Part shown: positions 32,764 through 43,483 of the stretch, in pieces | Numbering within the stretch: position 1 is the first letter of the stretch | Layout of the letters: every line of letters starts with the position of its first letter | From: Lentinus brumalis | Taxonomy: Eukaryota; Basidiomycota; Agaricomycetes; Polyporales; Polyporaceae | Direction of reading: 5' to 3' | NCBI GenBank assembly: GCA_001792895.1 | Contig: MARA01000014.1 | Span: 958,761 to 1,022,760 of the forward strand | Length of the DNA: 64,000 bases | Program-made: the position numbers and the translations under genes | The notes under the pieces: generated by a model | Seen by the model: the letters and a program-made list of their open reading frames with translations, nothing else | What the model was told of the DNA's origin: nothing | Database searches by the model: none

Positions 32764-35049
32764 TTACTTGAACTCGTACTCGTGTCGCTTCGCTGGCCCG
32801 ACTTGCATCCACGCTTCGCCCTTCACCCGTGCGCTCACGAGCCCGTGCAGGTACTTCGAATCGACCATGAATGACCACATGTTGCGCGTAGCCTCCGCAC
32901 GTGCATCAAGCAGGGGACGCATGAGCCTCACGGAGGAGACGGATTGTGCGCGCGGCGTGGGCTTGGGTTCGGCAATGCCGTCGCGTCGCTTGATATATGA
33001 GTTCGGAGGCGGCACGTAGGGCGTGGTGTATGGCGCCAGCCTGGCACCAGTCAGGGCAATAGATCTGGGAGCAGTGATACCGACGAAAAGCTTCAGCGAG
33101 GTCAAAAGGCGCTTGAACTGCCTGTAGTTTGCTGCGAAGGCAGGGATATTAGCGTCAGGCTGCCGTGTCAGAAGCCTCTGGGACACTCACATCCAACCCA
33201 GTAGTTGTGCCAGTGCGAGAGCGCGTAGCTCGTAGCGTAGAAGATACCAAAGGCACCAAGAGCAGCCCGAGCCTTACCAGAAAGGTCGTTCTCTCCTATG
33301 AAGAACCACCGTCCAGCGGCCCAGAGGCCTCGCAGCGCTGGCAGGATGAAACTGGGTGTCTTGACTCCCGCCAGGATCCCGATCGAGTCCCCTACGAGCC
33401 CGCGGATGATCGCGCGAGTGACGGCTGCATACGCAGCGGTGGCAGCAAGCCCGCCAAATACAGCCTTGAACTGCGCGTAGGTTTCCTCTTCGGTCGGCTT
33501 GCCCAGGAGGCGGCCAGCGAGGGAGCCAGTGACGTAGGCTGGGATATGCAAGACGAGCGTCGGGAAGAACAGCAGGAATCGCGGATGCAGTACAGTGACG
33601 AGGAGCTGACGGATGACGACAGAAAGTGCCCGCAGGCGTGAGGGTTGTGTAGCCGCAGAGGATGAGGAAGGCGTGGGGAGGATAGCATTGAGGGCAGAGT
33701 GGGAGATGTTGGCGTAGAAGAGGAGGGAATGGTACTTGAGCAGAGACTGCCGTGCTTTCTCTCCAGAGGGCGCGGCGTTCGAATCCGTAAATTGGTGGAT
33801 CAAGCTGGGGGACGAGTCAGCCGTTCGCTTGAGCATATCACATAACGCGAACATACTTTTGTGATATCCAGACAAAATGGGAAGAAGACAGCTCTTGATC
33901 TGCCCATAGGATATCTCGGGCCATCCGAGTAATATACAGTGTGTCCCTGAAGTGTAAAGCAGTTTAAGCAGCCTATATGCGCATATAACAATACGCACTC
34001 ACCAGTCCGGCGCATTGATCGTCAGACCCAGTAGACGTTTTTCGATCTCTGCACTCAACGCTTTGATGACCTCGCGAGAGTCAACCTGTAGCTTTCCATC
34101 TGCATCCTGCGCGATCCGCTCTTCGGCAAAGGCTTCGACATCAATGGGCTTGCCCCACCTGTCGGGCGGTCAGACGAACGCAGGCAGGGAGATATCCGTG
34201 CCAACTTACCGCACACAGACCTGCATGACTCGTCAACATCAAGCATTGGCACAGCACCGCTGCTAAAAACGCTAGAACACTGTCACTCACCCGGCTCTGA
34301 TACTGCGTTTTGTCCGTGTAGACGATCCCCACCGGCACCACGAGCAGCTTCTTCTCCTGCTTCCCCTTCCGTTCGCCCGCCCATTTCACATACTCCAGCG
34401 CGGCCCTGCTCGCGCCATCCTTGACTCGTGCGAGGCTTGGCTCGGAATGGCTCGAGCCCTCCGGGAACACGCCAATCACTTCCTCCCGATCGAGAGCCTT
34501 GAACGTCTCGCGGAACAATGCCTCGTTCACTAGAGACTGGGACGCCGCAGGACCGGCACCACCGGGTTGCTCGGTAGGCACGGGGGTGTTGTTGGGGTTG
34601 CGCGTGACGGGGATGCTACCAGACGACCTGAGGATGGCACCAACCACTGGATTCTTGAAGAGCGTGGACTTGGCCCAGAAGCATACGGGGCGACGATGGG
34701 GAATTGTGACGGCTTTGAGACGCGTCTTGAGCGCATATAAGCGGTACCTGTTGAAGGATTGTACTCACAAAGCGTGGCTATGTCCAGGATTTCGTTATGA
34801 TGACATGACGCTCTGGTGGACGCATCATGTCAGTGTCATCACTCGCGGGCCCGCGCATAGTCGTGGGTGTGGTCGACGAGAGGTCGGGACTGGGGGAAGA
34901 GGTTGAGTGCAAGGACCGCAGACGCACATGATGAGCGGCCCGTTTGGGGGCACATTCTCCTGGCCGTCGACATAGATGTCCGAGTAGAAACGCAGAGCCC
35001 AATCCGACACTTGCCGCAAGCCACGATATACGAGCTTCAGTTCCGACAT
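32764..35049 (-). CDS. Glycerol-3-phosphate / DHAP O-acyltransferase (Sct1/Gpt2-like)
   Basis: Eight exons, complement(join(32764..33131, 33191..33804, 33857..33946, 34003..34158, 34210..34220, 34291..34712, 34769..34812, 34928..35049)), give 608 residues. It is a PlsC-type acyltransferase: the catalytic HX4D motif is H46-NEIL-D51, substrate-binding blocks are GSIPVTR (about 87-93) and VFPEGSS (about 137-143), and WGKPIDVEAF follows. The C-terminal half has hydrophobic segments around LLFFPTLVLHIPAYV and AVFGGLAATAAYAAV. The family adds the first acyl chain in phosphatidate synthesis at the ER membrane. The 11-nt exon 34210..34220 is needed to keep phase. It is smaller than yeast Sct1 (759 residues) but complete in its motifs. 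Confidence 0.9.
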
Positions 35050-35388
35050 GGTCAAGAGATGGCGACGAACAACAAGTTCAACTTCAACTTTCAAGGCTAC
35101 GACGGGCGTCGAGTAGGCGGCTTCTGCACCCACGGTACTGATCCGCTGCGCGTCAGAAGCAGATGGATGAATCATATTCATACATATATCGCACACTCGG
35201 ACAGGCCAACAGAGTATCTGAGAAACATGGGCATCGACCACGGGGCAGGTCTTTGCACAAGCCAAAGACCTGATGCGCGTCGAGCAGCGACCTCTGATCA
35301 TTCCGTACGGGCAACTAGCATGTACAGCAGCGATACACAGTAGCAGCAATCCGGGAGATGATATTTTGTGTGCGCTGTGATACGATAA
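35050..35388. promoter_or_regulatory. Acyltransferase promoter and RPS14 3' region
   Basis: This 339-bp interval lies between the RPS14 stop (35389 on minus) and the acyltransferase start (35049). No coding signal was found. The overlapping plus-strand ORFs are antisense shadows of the acyltransferase first exons. Confidence 0.4.
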
Positions 35389-36051
35389 TCACAGACGACG
35401 ACCACGGCGACCACCCTGCAAGAATCATAGTCAGTACATGGAACTTGTGTGGGCTTCCAAGATCTTACCTTGCGGCGGGTCGAGTCGGTGGGGATGGGGG
35501 TAACGTCCTCGATACGGCCGATACGCATGCCCGAGCGAGCAAGGGCACGGAGAGCGCTCTGAGCACCAGGGCCGGGGGTCTTGGTACCGGTACCGCCAGT
35601 CGCGCGGAGCTTGATGTGGAGGGCGGTGATACCGACCTCACGGCAGCGCGTAGCAACGTCCTGAGCAGCAAGCATGGCCGCGTAAGGGGAAGACTCGTCA
35701 CGATCGGCCTTGACCTTCATGCCACCTACACAGCGCGATTGTTAGATCACGTATATCCGGAGTGCATGGCCTAGCGGACGCACCAGTGACACGGGAGATG
35801 GTCTCCTTGCCAGAGAGATCGGTGACATGGACGAAGGTGTCGTTGAACGACGCGAAGATGTGAGCGACACCGAAAACGAGCTCGCCCTCATTGATCTGGG
35901 GACCGAGAGCGGTGGGCTCCTCCTTGGCGACCTTGACCTTCTTGGGGGGCTACATCCGAACTTTCGTCAGCCCATCCATCCCGTTATCGTGCTCTGCGCC
36001 GTCCACCACGCTTCCCATTGCATCCCAGCTATGTGAATAGACACTCACCAT
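35389..36051 (-). CDS. RPS14: Small ribosomal subunit protein uS11 (RPS14)
   Basis: Four coding exons, complement(join(35389..35415, 35469..35725, 35784..35949, 36049..36051)), give 150 residues, the usual length. The first coding exon is only the ATG, followed by a GTGAGTG donor. The protein contains [41 protein letters not shown] and [21 protein letters not shown], and ends [19 protein letters not shown] then RRGRRL. It lies on the platform of the 40S subunit and helps mature the 18S rRNA 3' end. All phases agree. An intron right after the start codon is common in ribosomal-protein genes and may aid expression. Confidence 0.97.
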
Positions 36052-36729
36052 GGTGTTTAGCTCGTCAGGTGTCTTGAGGGAGGAAGCTTGAGGACGTTGA
36101 CGGATGGATCGCACAGACTCGACAAGATTTCGCCCTGCATGGGCACCGGCGCTAATACAGGCACGTGGCACACGTGGCATGCGCGATGACAGCCGCCGGC
36201 GACGCGACTCAGTCTCGGACGGTACTCAGACTGCAACTTGTTCTGTCTCCTTGACCGCATTGCCTACATAAGTATACTGGTCGCGATGTCGGATCGTTCA
36301 AGCCTACTTTTTGTACATTATCAGCTGGCCGGCAGCGTTTGACTTCATTGGCATTTTACCACTGACTTGTGTAGCTTCCTATTGTAGTCTGCGGTGGGTG
36401 TTGCGCAATCTCCTCTCTGTGATAGGCTCACCCGAAGTGCTTCGGCGACACTACCGACGCCAGTGGAGCCTACCGCGTACGCGTACAGCTTTGACGCTTG
36501 CATGCGGCCTTTCAACGGCTTCTGGACCTCCCTGAGAGCCTGAAGACCTCCGTATTGAGCAACGTTAAGTCAAGATTCTACCTTGATAACAATCACTAAT
36601 CTGATCCTGAGTGGGACAGGCAAGTAGGCTCCCATGATCCACCCGGTTTCCCTATATATATCGCCATAAGAGACTGCGGGAAGCAGTACTCTTCTTGACC
36701 ACCGCTCTTCATCCTCAAGCTTCAACATC
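36052..36729. promoter_or_regulatory. Divergent promoter region, RPS14 / cyanase-like small protein
   Basis: This 678-bp interval lies between divergent starts. A TATA-like CTATATATATCGCC at about 36652-36665 lies about 70 bp upstream of the plus-strand start codon (36730) and is a good core-promoter candidate for that gene. No other feature was seen. Confidence 0.5.
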
Positions 36730-37150
36730 ATGGCCCCCAACCCCCAGTGCGCTGCCCTCGCTGCTGCGAAGGAGAAGAAGGGTATGCCCTGCCTGCATGC
36801 TCGACGCTCGTCGCGAAGATACTGACTGGCACCTACGTGCTCGATGTTAGGTCTCTCCTACAGCCAGATTGCTGAGAAGATCGGCAAGCCCGAGTCGCAC
36901 GTCGTCGACAGTACGCAATACTGTCCTTCCATCGTCGTCCATGGCTAACGGGACTTGTCAATCCGCCTCATGCAGTCTGCACTGGCAAGTCGACCCCGAC
37001 CACCGAGGAGTTCAACGCGCTCGCCCGTGTCCTCGACATCACCTCTCCTGTGAGTTCCTGCTTGATATGCATGTAGAGTCTCCACGGATCTCTCATGCGA
37101 GCACGACCATACAGCCTCCCCACGACGCGGCACACGTCACCAAGGCGTGA
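36730..37150 (+). CDS. Small protein resembling the cyanase N-terminal domain
   Basis: Four exons, join(36730..36781, 36851..36910, 36976..37049, 37115..37150), give 73 residues with exact phases. The sequence includes CAALAAAKEKKGLSYSQIAEK, IGKPESHVVDICTGKSTPT and EEFNALARVLDI. This matches the helical, helix-turn-helix-like N-terminal domain of cyanate hydratase. The C-terminal catalytic domain with its Arg/Glu/Ser triad is absent, because the protein stops after PPHDAAHVTKA. It is therefore not expected to be an active cyanase. It could act as an oligomerisation or nucleic-acid-binding module, which is an inference. A TATA-like box sits about 70 bp upstream, suggesting it is expressed. Confidence 0.75.
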
Positions 37151-39142
37151 GACGAGAAATCGAGGACGCTATATGAAACATGGTGTAACATCACATTGGT
37201 GTATGATAGCGAGGGAATATCGGAGCTGTACCATATACTCGATGACCGGCGTGTGTAGGAGGGCAGGGGGTCCGAGTCGCCGAACGGGTACGTTGTACCC
37301 TAAATGCAAGCTCCCGCGGAACGCAGCGTTGCGAATGCGGTGCTGTATACTCAAGCTCCGCATCGTAGGAAGGCTTCTATCCATGGATAGACCGTGGTGC
37401 GGGAGAAGAGCGGATGTCCCAGATGACCTCCATCGTACTCATGAGCACTGGAAAGTCAATTGTTCGCAAACGCTCTGGCAGGACCGTACTAGCCGGGACG
37501 CCCGTAGGGCGAGGGTCGTACCGTCTATTGCCATTCCAAGCTCGGACAAAGGTTCGTTGGACTTTGGAAACGAGTTGAACGAAATCGCAGAACAGCACGG
37601 TTCCTCCTCTGAATCAGACGCTTGGGTTGATCAGTGGTCGGCGGCGCATAAGACGAAGAGAGTGCCATGCTCAAAGACGGACATCGTCAACCGCCGCTGT
37701 ATTTCTATCGAGATCGCGGCCAGCGCTGATCATCGCCATAGAGGAGATGGAGCGGCGGACCACAGCAGGAACAACAGAATCAGGATAAGTACTTACAGCC
37801 AGATAAACGAAAGTTAGAACTGAGCTTGGCGCTTGTCTACTTTGCCGTGTCCCATCTCTTTTCTCGGGTTCCTTCAGTCTTGCTTCAGTCTATGGCATTG
37901 TGTTCCCGAGCTGGGGGCATTGCTATTCTGCAAGTGTATTGAATTCTGTTCTCGTGCTCCATTACTGTGCCTCCTCGGAATCTGCTGCGGAACGGGCATC
38001 GATACTTATAAGCTGGACCACCTCGGCACCCAATGGCTAAGCTTACCCTACCACTCTTCCTGTCTCTCAGGAGCTGCTGGAGCTGGGGGATCCCTGCGAC
38101 GAAAAGCTCTCGGAACTAGTGGCTCCAGCGCAGCCATACTGACGTATAAAAACGACGCCAGTTCATAATGTAGGCTCAGATGACACTGACACATGCGCAA
38201 GAAGCCCGGTACCCGTAGTCCCTCGACCGCTTCATCTCATGCGTCGTCTGAGTCGGCGACCACAAACTCGTGCTTGACTTCCACTCGCGCCGGATAATCC
38301 TAAACCTGAGGAAAGAATATGACGGCGTGACGACGCTTGCATGCCAGGCGAGCGCGGACAAGAAAGCTCTCGTCGTGAGGTTGTATCGAAAGTACGGTAC
38401 GTCCCTCGTTCTTTCCCTACGACCGTGACTGGGAGTGGGTCGAACTTATTGCAGTGTGCACGATCCCAAGCCTCGTGAGTCTGCAGCCGCGAGGCGCGTG
38501 CACTCATCGGGCTAATGAGATTCATCGGTATGCAACAGTGCTAGTGCGCAGGCTTTTACTCCTGCCGATATGGAGGTGAATTGGCAAGAGGTACCAGGTA
38601 ACCCCCCCCCCCCCCGGTGCCGGCGCCTACACTAACAGTTGCGCGCTGTGTCACGATCACGGGATTGTGACACTTGCTTCCTTGACCGCGATTGTCCTTC
38701 TCATCTGCGTCGACTTCTACGCTAGAAGCTCAAGTCAGCTCTACAGAGTACTTGAGGTTGCGTTGGGGTGCATCGGTGATTATGTATCAGTGAGCTACAG
38801 TCCCGATGCGATTGCTTCATCGTCAACGTGCATACAGCTGCACGGGGCTAAGTATCGATTGCGGAATCCTGCACGTAGCTAAGTCCGTCATGGTTGTACT
38901 GAGTTGATGACAGATCCAGTGAGCAGCCAAGAGGAAACATCACGTGCGATGGCTCCTACTAATGCCCGTATGACCTCCGACGGTTTGCTCGGTTGCGTGT
39001 GGTAAGTGCCACATCACATCTTCGCTCCGTATATAGATTCCTAGCTTCTCTCAACTCCAGACGAAACGTTAACGGCGCCCAATTGGCTCCAACCTCCAAC
39101 CTTGCTCTCTGCCCTATCGATCCCCTCTGTCCTCGCGTCGCC
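37151..39142. other. Gene-poor 2-kb interval upstream of nitrate reductase
   Basis: A 240-codon ORF (37095-37817) overlaps the last exon of the small protein and has a random, Arg/Cys-rich translation; I do not accept it. A C14 tract lies at 38602-38615. The TATA-like CGTATATAGA at about 39027-39036 lies about 110 bp before the nitrate reductase start and is a promoter candidate. No regulatory gene could be identified. Confidence 0.45.
38602..38615. repeat. Poly-C tract (14 nt)
   Basis: A 14-nt cytosine homopolymer follows GGTAA. It is similar in context to the 13-nt tract at 32248-32260, which follows GGGTA. Length may be unstable or misestimated in the assembly. Confidence 0.8.
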
Positions 39143-42100
39143 ATGCCTGCTTGGACCAGGGAGTCCTTGTCTTCCCCGTGGCCACGGAAGCACGACGTCC
39201 GACTCAGGGCGCCCGACGTCTACGATGCAGCGGTGAAGGCAGATGGGTTGGACACCCTGCAACGTCACCGTCCGCTAGGTGTTGTCGACCAGTACGGCGA
39301 GAAGAACCGCAAGGCGGGGACGAACGGCGTACACGAGCCGTACGACAGCGACGACGCGCCTTTGGTCAACGGACACGCTGAACAGAGCAACCATGTCAGC
39401 GGCGACTGGGAGGAGAGGCTACGAGGCGGGGCTTCGTGTGTGAGTGTGCGTGACGTGAAGAAGTCGTCCCCAGAGTGCGTGTCGTCGCAGCTTTGAAATG
39501 GCCTGCATATACAGCATGCGCTAACTCTCTGCTATGTAGCTACAAGGTCCTGCATCCAATGGTGAGTACTTCGATGTTGGTCAATATATGCGTGCTTATA
39601 TGCGCAGAATCACGCGTTCGCGCGTTACGTCCTCCCCGTAGCGGAGAGCGCAATCAAGGAGCAGGACTGGCCGGGCAAGAACAGCGACCGCGGAGACAAC
39701 GCGAAAGTCGGCGGCGAACACGCGGAAGAAGGCGCGGAGAAGGAGAGAAAAGATGACGAACAGGAAGGGGACGATGACCCCCAGAAGCAGAGCCAAGGTC
39801 CCGAACTGACCGAAGAGCAACACGCATTCCTCGATCAGATCATTTCCGAGATGCGTTTGGTTGAGTCTTTCAAGAACAATCCGGCAGAGCCCAAGGACGA
39901 CCTCAAGTTACTGGACAGCGACGCTCTTCAGCAGCTAGAGAGCCGCCTGAGTATTGATGATCAGTGAGCCCCGGTCCTTTGTCGTCTGAACGTAGCTGAC
40001 CTCCGCACAGGAGCACTCCGGACTCCTGGATCCCGCGTTCGACGGGCTTGCTCCGCCTGACTGGCAAGCATCCCATGAATGCGGAACCGAATCTCCTTGA
40101 GATGTATCAAGCCGGCTTAATTACACCGACGAAGTAAGTGCACCCAGTATATGCGCCAGTATATGCGCTGAACTTGCGCTCGCAGGCTCCACTACGTGCG
40201 GGGCCATGCCGCCGTGCCTCAGCTAACCTGGGAAACGCACACGCTCTCCGTCTTCTCTGAGCCTGAGGGTCTTGTCTCGAAGCCGAAAGATTGGACGATG
40301 GATGAACTTACCTCAGGAGACTACAAAATCATTGAGATACCCGTGTCATTTGGATGCGACGGGGGTACGTACAATGTTTTCACCTAGGCCGATCTTAGCA
40401 CAATTGCTGACAGCATATCAGCCCGCCGAAAGGAGATGAACATGATCAAGAAGACTTCCGGGTTCAATTTCTCGGGTGCAAGTGTCTCTACATGTCTCTG
40501 GCGCGGTGTGCTTGTTCGCGACATCCTGCTCGCCTCCGGGCTGCAAGACCAGCCTGATGAAGAACGATGGTATGTCGAATGTCCTTGTGCTACGCAGGAT
40601 GTTCATTGCGAGCAAACAGGTATCTGAATTTCGAGGGCGCGGACGAGCCGTCCGAAGGACCGTACTCAACTTCCATCCCTCTGATGCACGCCATGAACCC
40701 TGCGAACGACGTCATGCTGGTGTTCGGACAGAACGGTCGCATTCTCCACCCTGATCATGGCTACGTGCGTCTCAGCTGCGACATGTCTTGCGAACGCCTC
40801 TGATCAAAGCATCATAGCCTTTGCGTATCATCATTCCTGGATACGTAGGCGGGCGGCAGATCAAGTGGCTGACGAAGGCACGTATTTGTCTGCACCCACC
40901 GCAGCCGTCATAGCTCACGCCATCATTCATCTAGCTTTGGGTCACAAAGGAGCCGAACCGCTCATACTACCGTAGGCCCTATCTCGCCGTCGGTCGAAAG
41001 GGCTATGTCGCTGACATGACATGCAGACATTTGGGACAATCGGGTCGTTCCCTCCTTCATCGACTCCCGGGATCATCCCTTGGCCAGTGCACTTTTCCAC
41101 CACGAGAGCACCGCCTGCTACGAGCAATCCTTGCAATCCGTCATCGTCAAGCCGGAGCATGGTGAGCGTATCTCCCTTGCAACCAAGGGCAGTTTAGGTG
41201 GTACATACACGGTCGAAGGGTATGCCTTCAACGGCGGGGGAGATCGTATAGACCGCGTTGAGTTAAGCTTGGATGGAGGGAAGACCTGGCGATGGTGCAT
41301 CCGTCGCTTCACTGATGCGCCTCTGCGGTGAGGATCTACTGTCTCGGTTGAATGCGCTGATCGCTCACGCAGCTTTTGCTAGACACGGTGAGAAGTACTG
41401 GGCATGGATTTTTTGGTGCGTTAACTTGGTGATGAGTAGCGCGTCGCTAATTATCATATGGCATAGGCGTTGTGAAGTGAAAGTGCAAGAGCTTCTCGGT
41501 GCCCAGGAGATCAGCGTCCGTGCGCAGGACTGTAGGAAGAACTACCAGCCAGAGCATATGACTTGGTGAGTGCTCGGGGTGCCGCAGAACTAGCTCTGTT
41601 GAATATTGACCACATTGTAGGAATCTGATGGGCATGATGAAGTAAGTCTCTTCTTGTAGGGCAAGGCAATTTTGTTCTGATCCTGGGATGCAGCAATTCC
41701 TGGTATCGCGTGCGGCCGAATATTGTTCAAGATCCTGATACCATGCTTCCTGCTGTCGAATTCCAGCACCCGGTGGCACCAGGCAATGGAGAGGGAGGAT
41801 GGATGGTGCCTCCTGAAGAACAGCAAGACGATCAGAGCGGAAAGGCGGGCGACTTGAAGACATTTTCGCTCGAGGAGATTGCGAAACACAATAACAAGGT
41901 CTGTTATCTCAGTCCGGGGATATTTAGGAGGTGTGTTGATGTCAGCCCTCCAGGATGACGCGTGGATCATCATCGAGAACAAGGTCTACGATGTGACTTC
42001 CGTGCTGGGATGGCACCCTGGCGGCGCGAACGCGATCTTGCCGTATGCCGGGAAGGCTACAGTGGATGTAACGAATGAGGTGCGTCCTGGAGACTCATGC

Positions 42101-43483
42101 GTCCGTGCAGCTAGCACTAACGCCGAGTGTAGTACAAAGGGATCCACGATGCCTGTATGGGCGATCCCTCACAGCATGCTATTGTACTTCTCTGATTGCA
42201 CGCTTACTATCACAGATGCGAACAGCAAGAAGGACGAGTGCTTGATCGGCGCGCTTTCGGAAGAGGGTATCAAGGTCATGCAAGATGACGCGGTACGCGC
42301 TGCGAAGGAACTTGCCAGAGTCAAGGAGGAACGCAAGGACATGGCCCTGCAACCGGACCTCTTCACTCAGGCCAAGCTCATCAAGCGCGAGGAAGTCTCC
42401 CCGGATACCAGGTACACGTTTTTGACATCCAGATCGCTGACGCATCTGAGCAAAACCTACTTCAGACTCTACACGTTCAAGTTGCCGAACAAGAGCGCTG
42501 GCAGCCACGGCCTTCTCGGTCTCCCCGTGGGCCGCCATATCCAGATTTCAGTGCACTTCAAAGATCAGGCGGTTCTGCGAAGCTACACGCCTGTCAGACC
42601 TGTGCTACCGAGCGAGGACGATGGCACTTTCGACTTGCTGGTGAAGACGTACCTGCCATCCGTTGGCGGTCCATTCCCTCCTGGCGGCACGATCTCCAAC
42701 TACCTCGACTGCATGGATGATGGTGAGAATGCGACAGGGGCGGCTGGCAACATTATTGACCTTCAACGACAGGCGAGGAGATTGACATTCGCGGACCTAC
42801 TGGCGGGATTACATACAAGGGCCGCGGCAACTTCGACATCGAAGGCAAGCACTACCACTTCGACAAGGTAACCTTGCGGCCATGCGATTGTTTGTCGTTC
42901 TGCACGCTAATGCCCAACGAGATCAACCTCGTCGCCGGCGGGAGCGGGCTCACGCCCCACTGGCAACTCATCCATGCCGTCCTGTCGGACCCGAACGACC
43001 ACACCTGCATGTCCCTACTCGACAGGTATTCATACACATTGGATTTGCTGCACTCGCCTTCTGATCACGCTTGGATCTCGTATCACACAGCAACAAGACC
43101 TTCGGCGATATTCTCCTCCGAGAAGAACTTCAGAAGTACGCAGATGAAAATCCTGACCGATTCAAAATCTGGCATGTCCTGTCGACCGATCCGAAGGACA
43201 AGGAGTTCAAGGTTGGTCGTTCTCTGTTGGTGACAAAAGGCGTCCACTAACACAGATATTCGCAGTGCACTGTCGGCCATCTCAACAAAGATATCATGTA
43301 CGTGCCGTTGCATCCATCGCAGCGGATACCGTGCTGACGTCCCTCAGGAGCCATCATTTCTATCCCGCAGGCGAGGGGACGGGTACGCTGCTCTGCGGCC
43401 CTCCTGGTCTGATCGAGAAGGGAGCCCTCCCCGCATTGAGGGAGTTGGGCTTCAAGGAGGGCGAGTCGGTATTCGGGTACTGA
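39143..43483 (+). CDS. Assimilatory nitrate reductase [NAD(P)H]
   Basis: Twenty-three exons from 39143 to 43483 (first 39143..39474, last 43348..43483) join in one frame to 1049 residues. Order: acidic N-terminal extension (about 1-230); molybdopterin domain with the Mo-ligand cysteine in GCDGARRKE (about 335), WRGVLVRD and VGGRQIKWLTK; dimerisation domain (about 490-650, WNLMGMMNNSWYRV); cytochrome b5 with haem ligands H708 (HPGG) and H734 (GIHDAY); FAD domain with RSYTPV; and NAD(P)H domain with GGSGLTPHWQ and CGPPG, ending GESVFGY. It reduces nitrate to nitrite in the cytosol (fungal niaD orthologue class). The intron 40878-40934 starts GC, not GT. The gene is intact. No nitrite reductase or nitrate transporter gene is nearby in the window. 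Confidence 0.95.

Noticed and set aside
37095..37817. 240-codon plus-strand ORF
   Set aside because: It overlaps the last exon of the cyanase-like gene in another frame, is Arg/Cys-rich, and shows no family resemblance.
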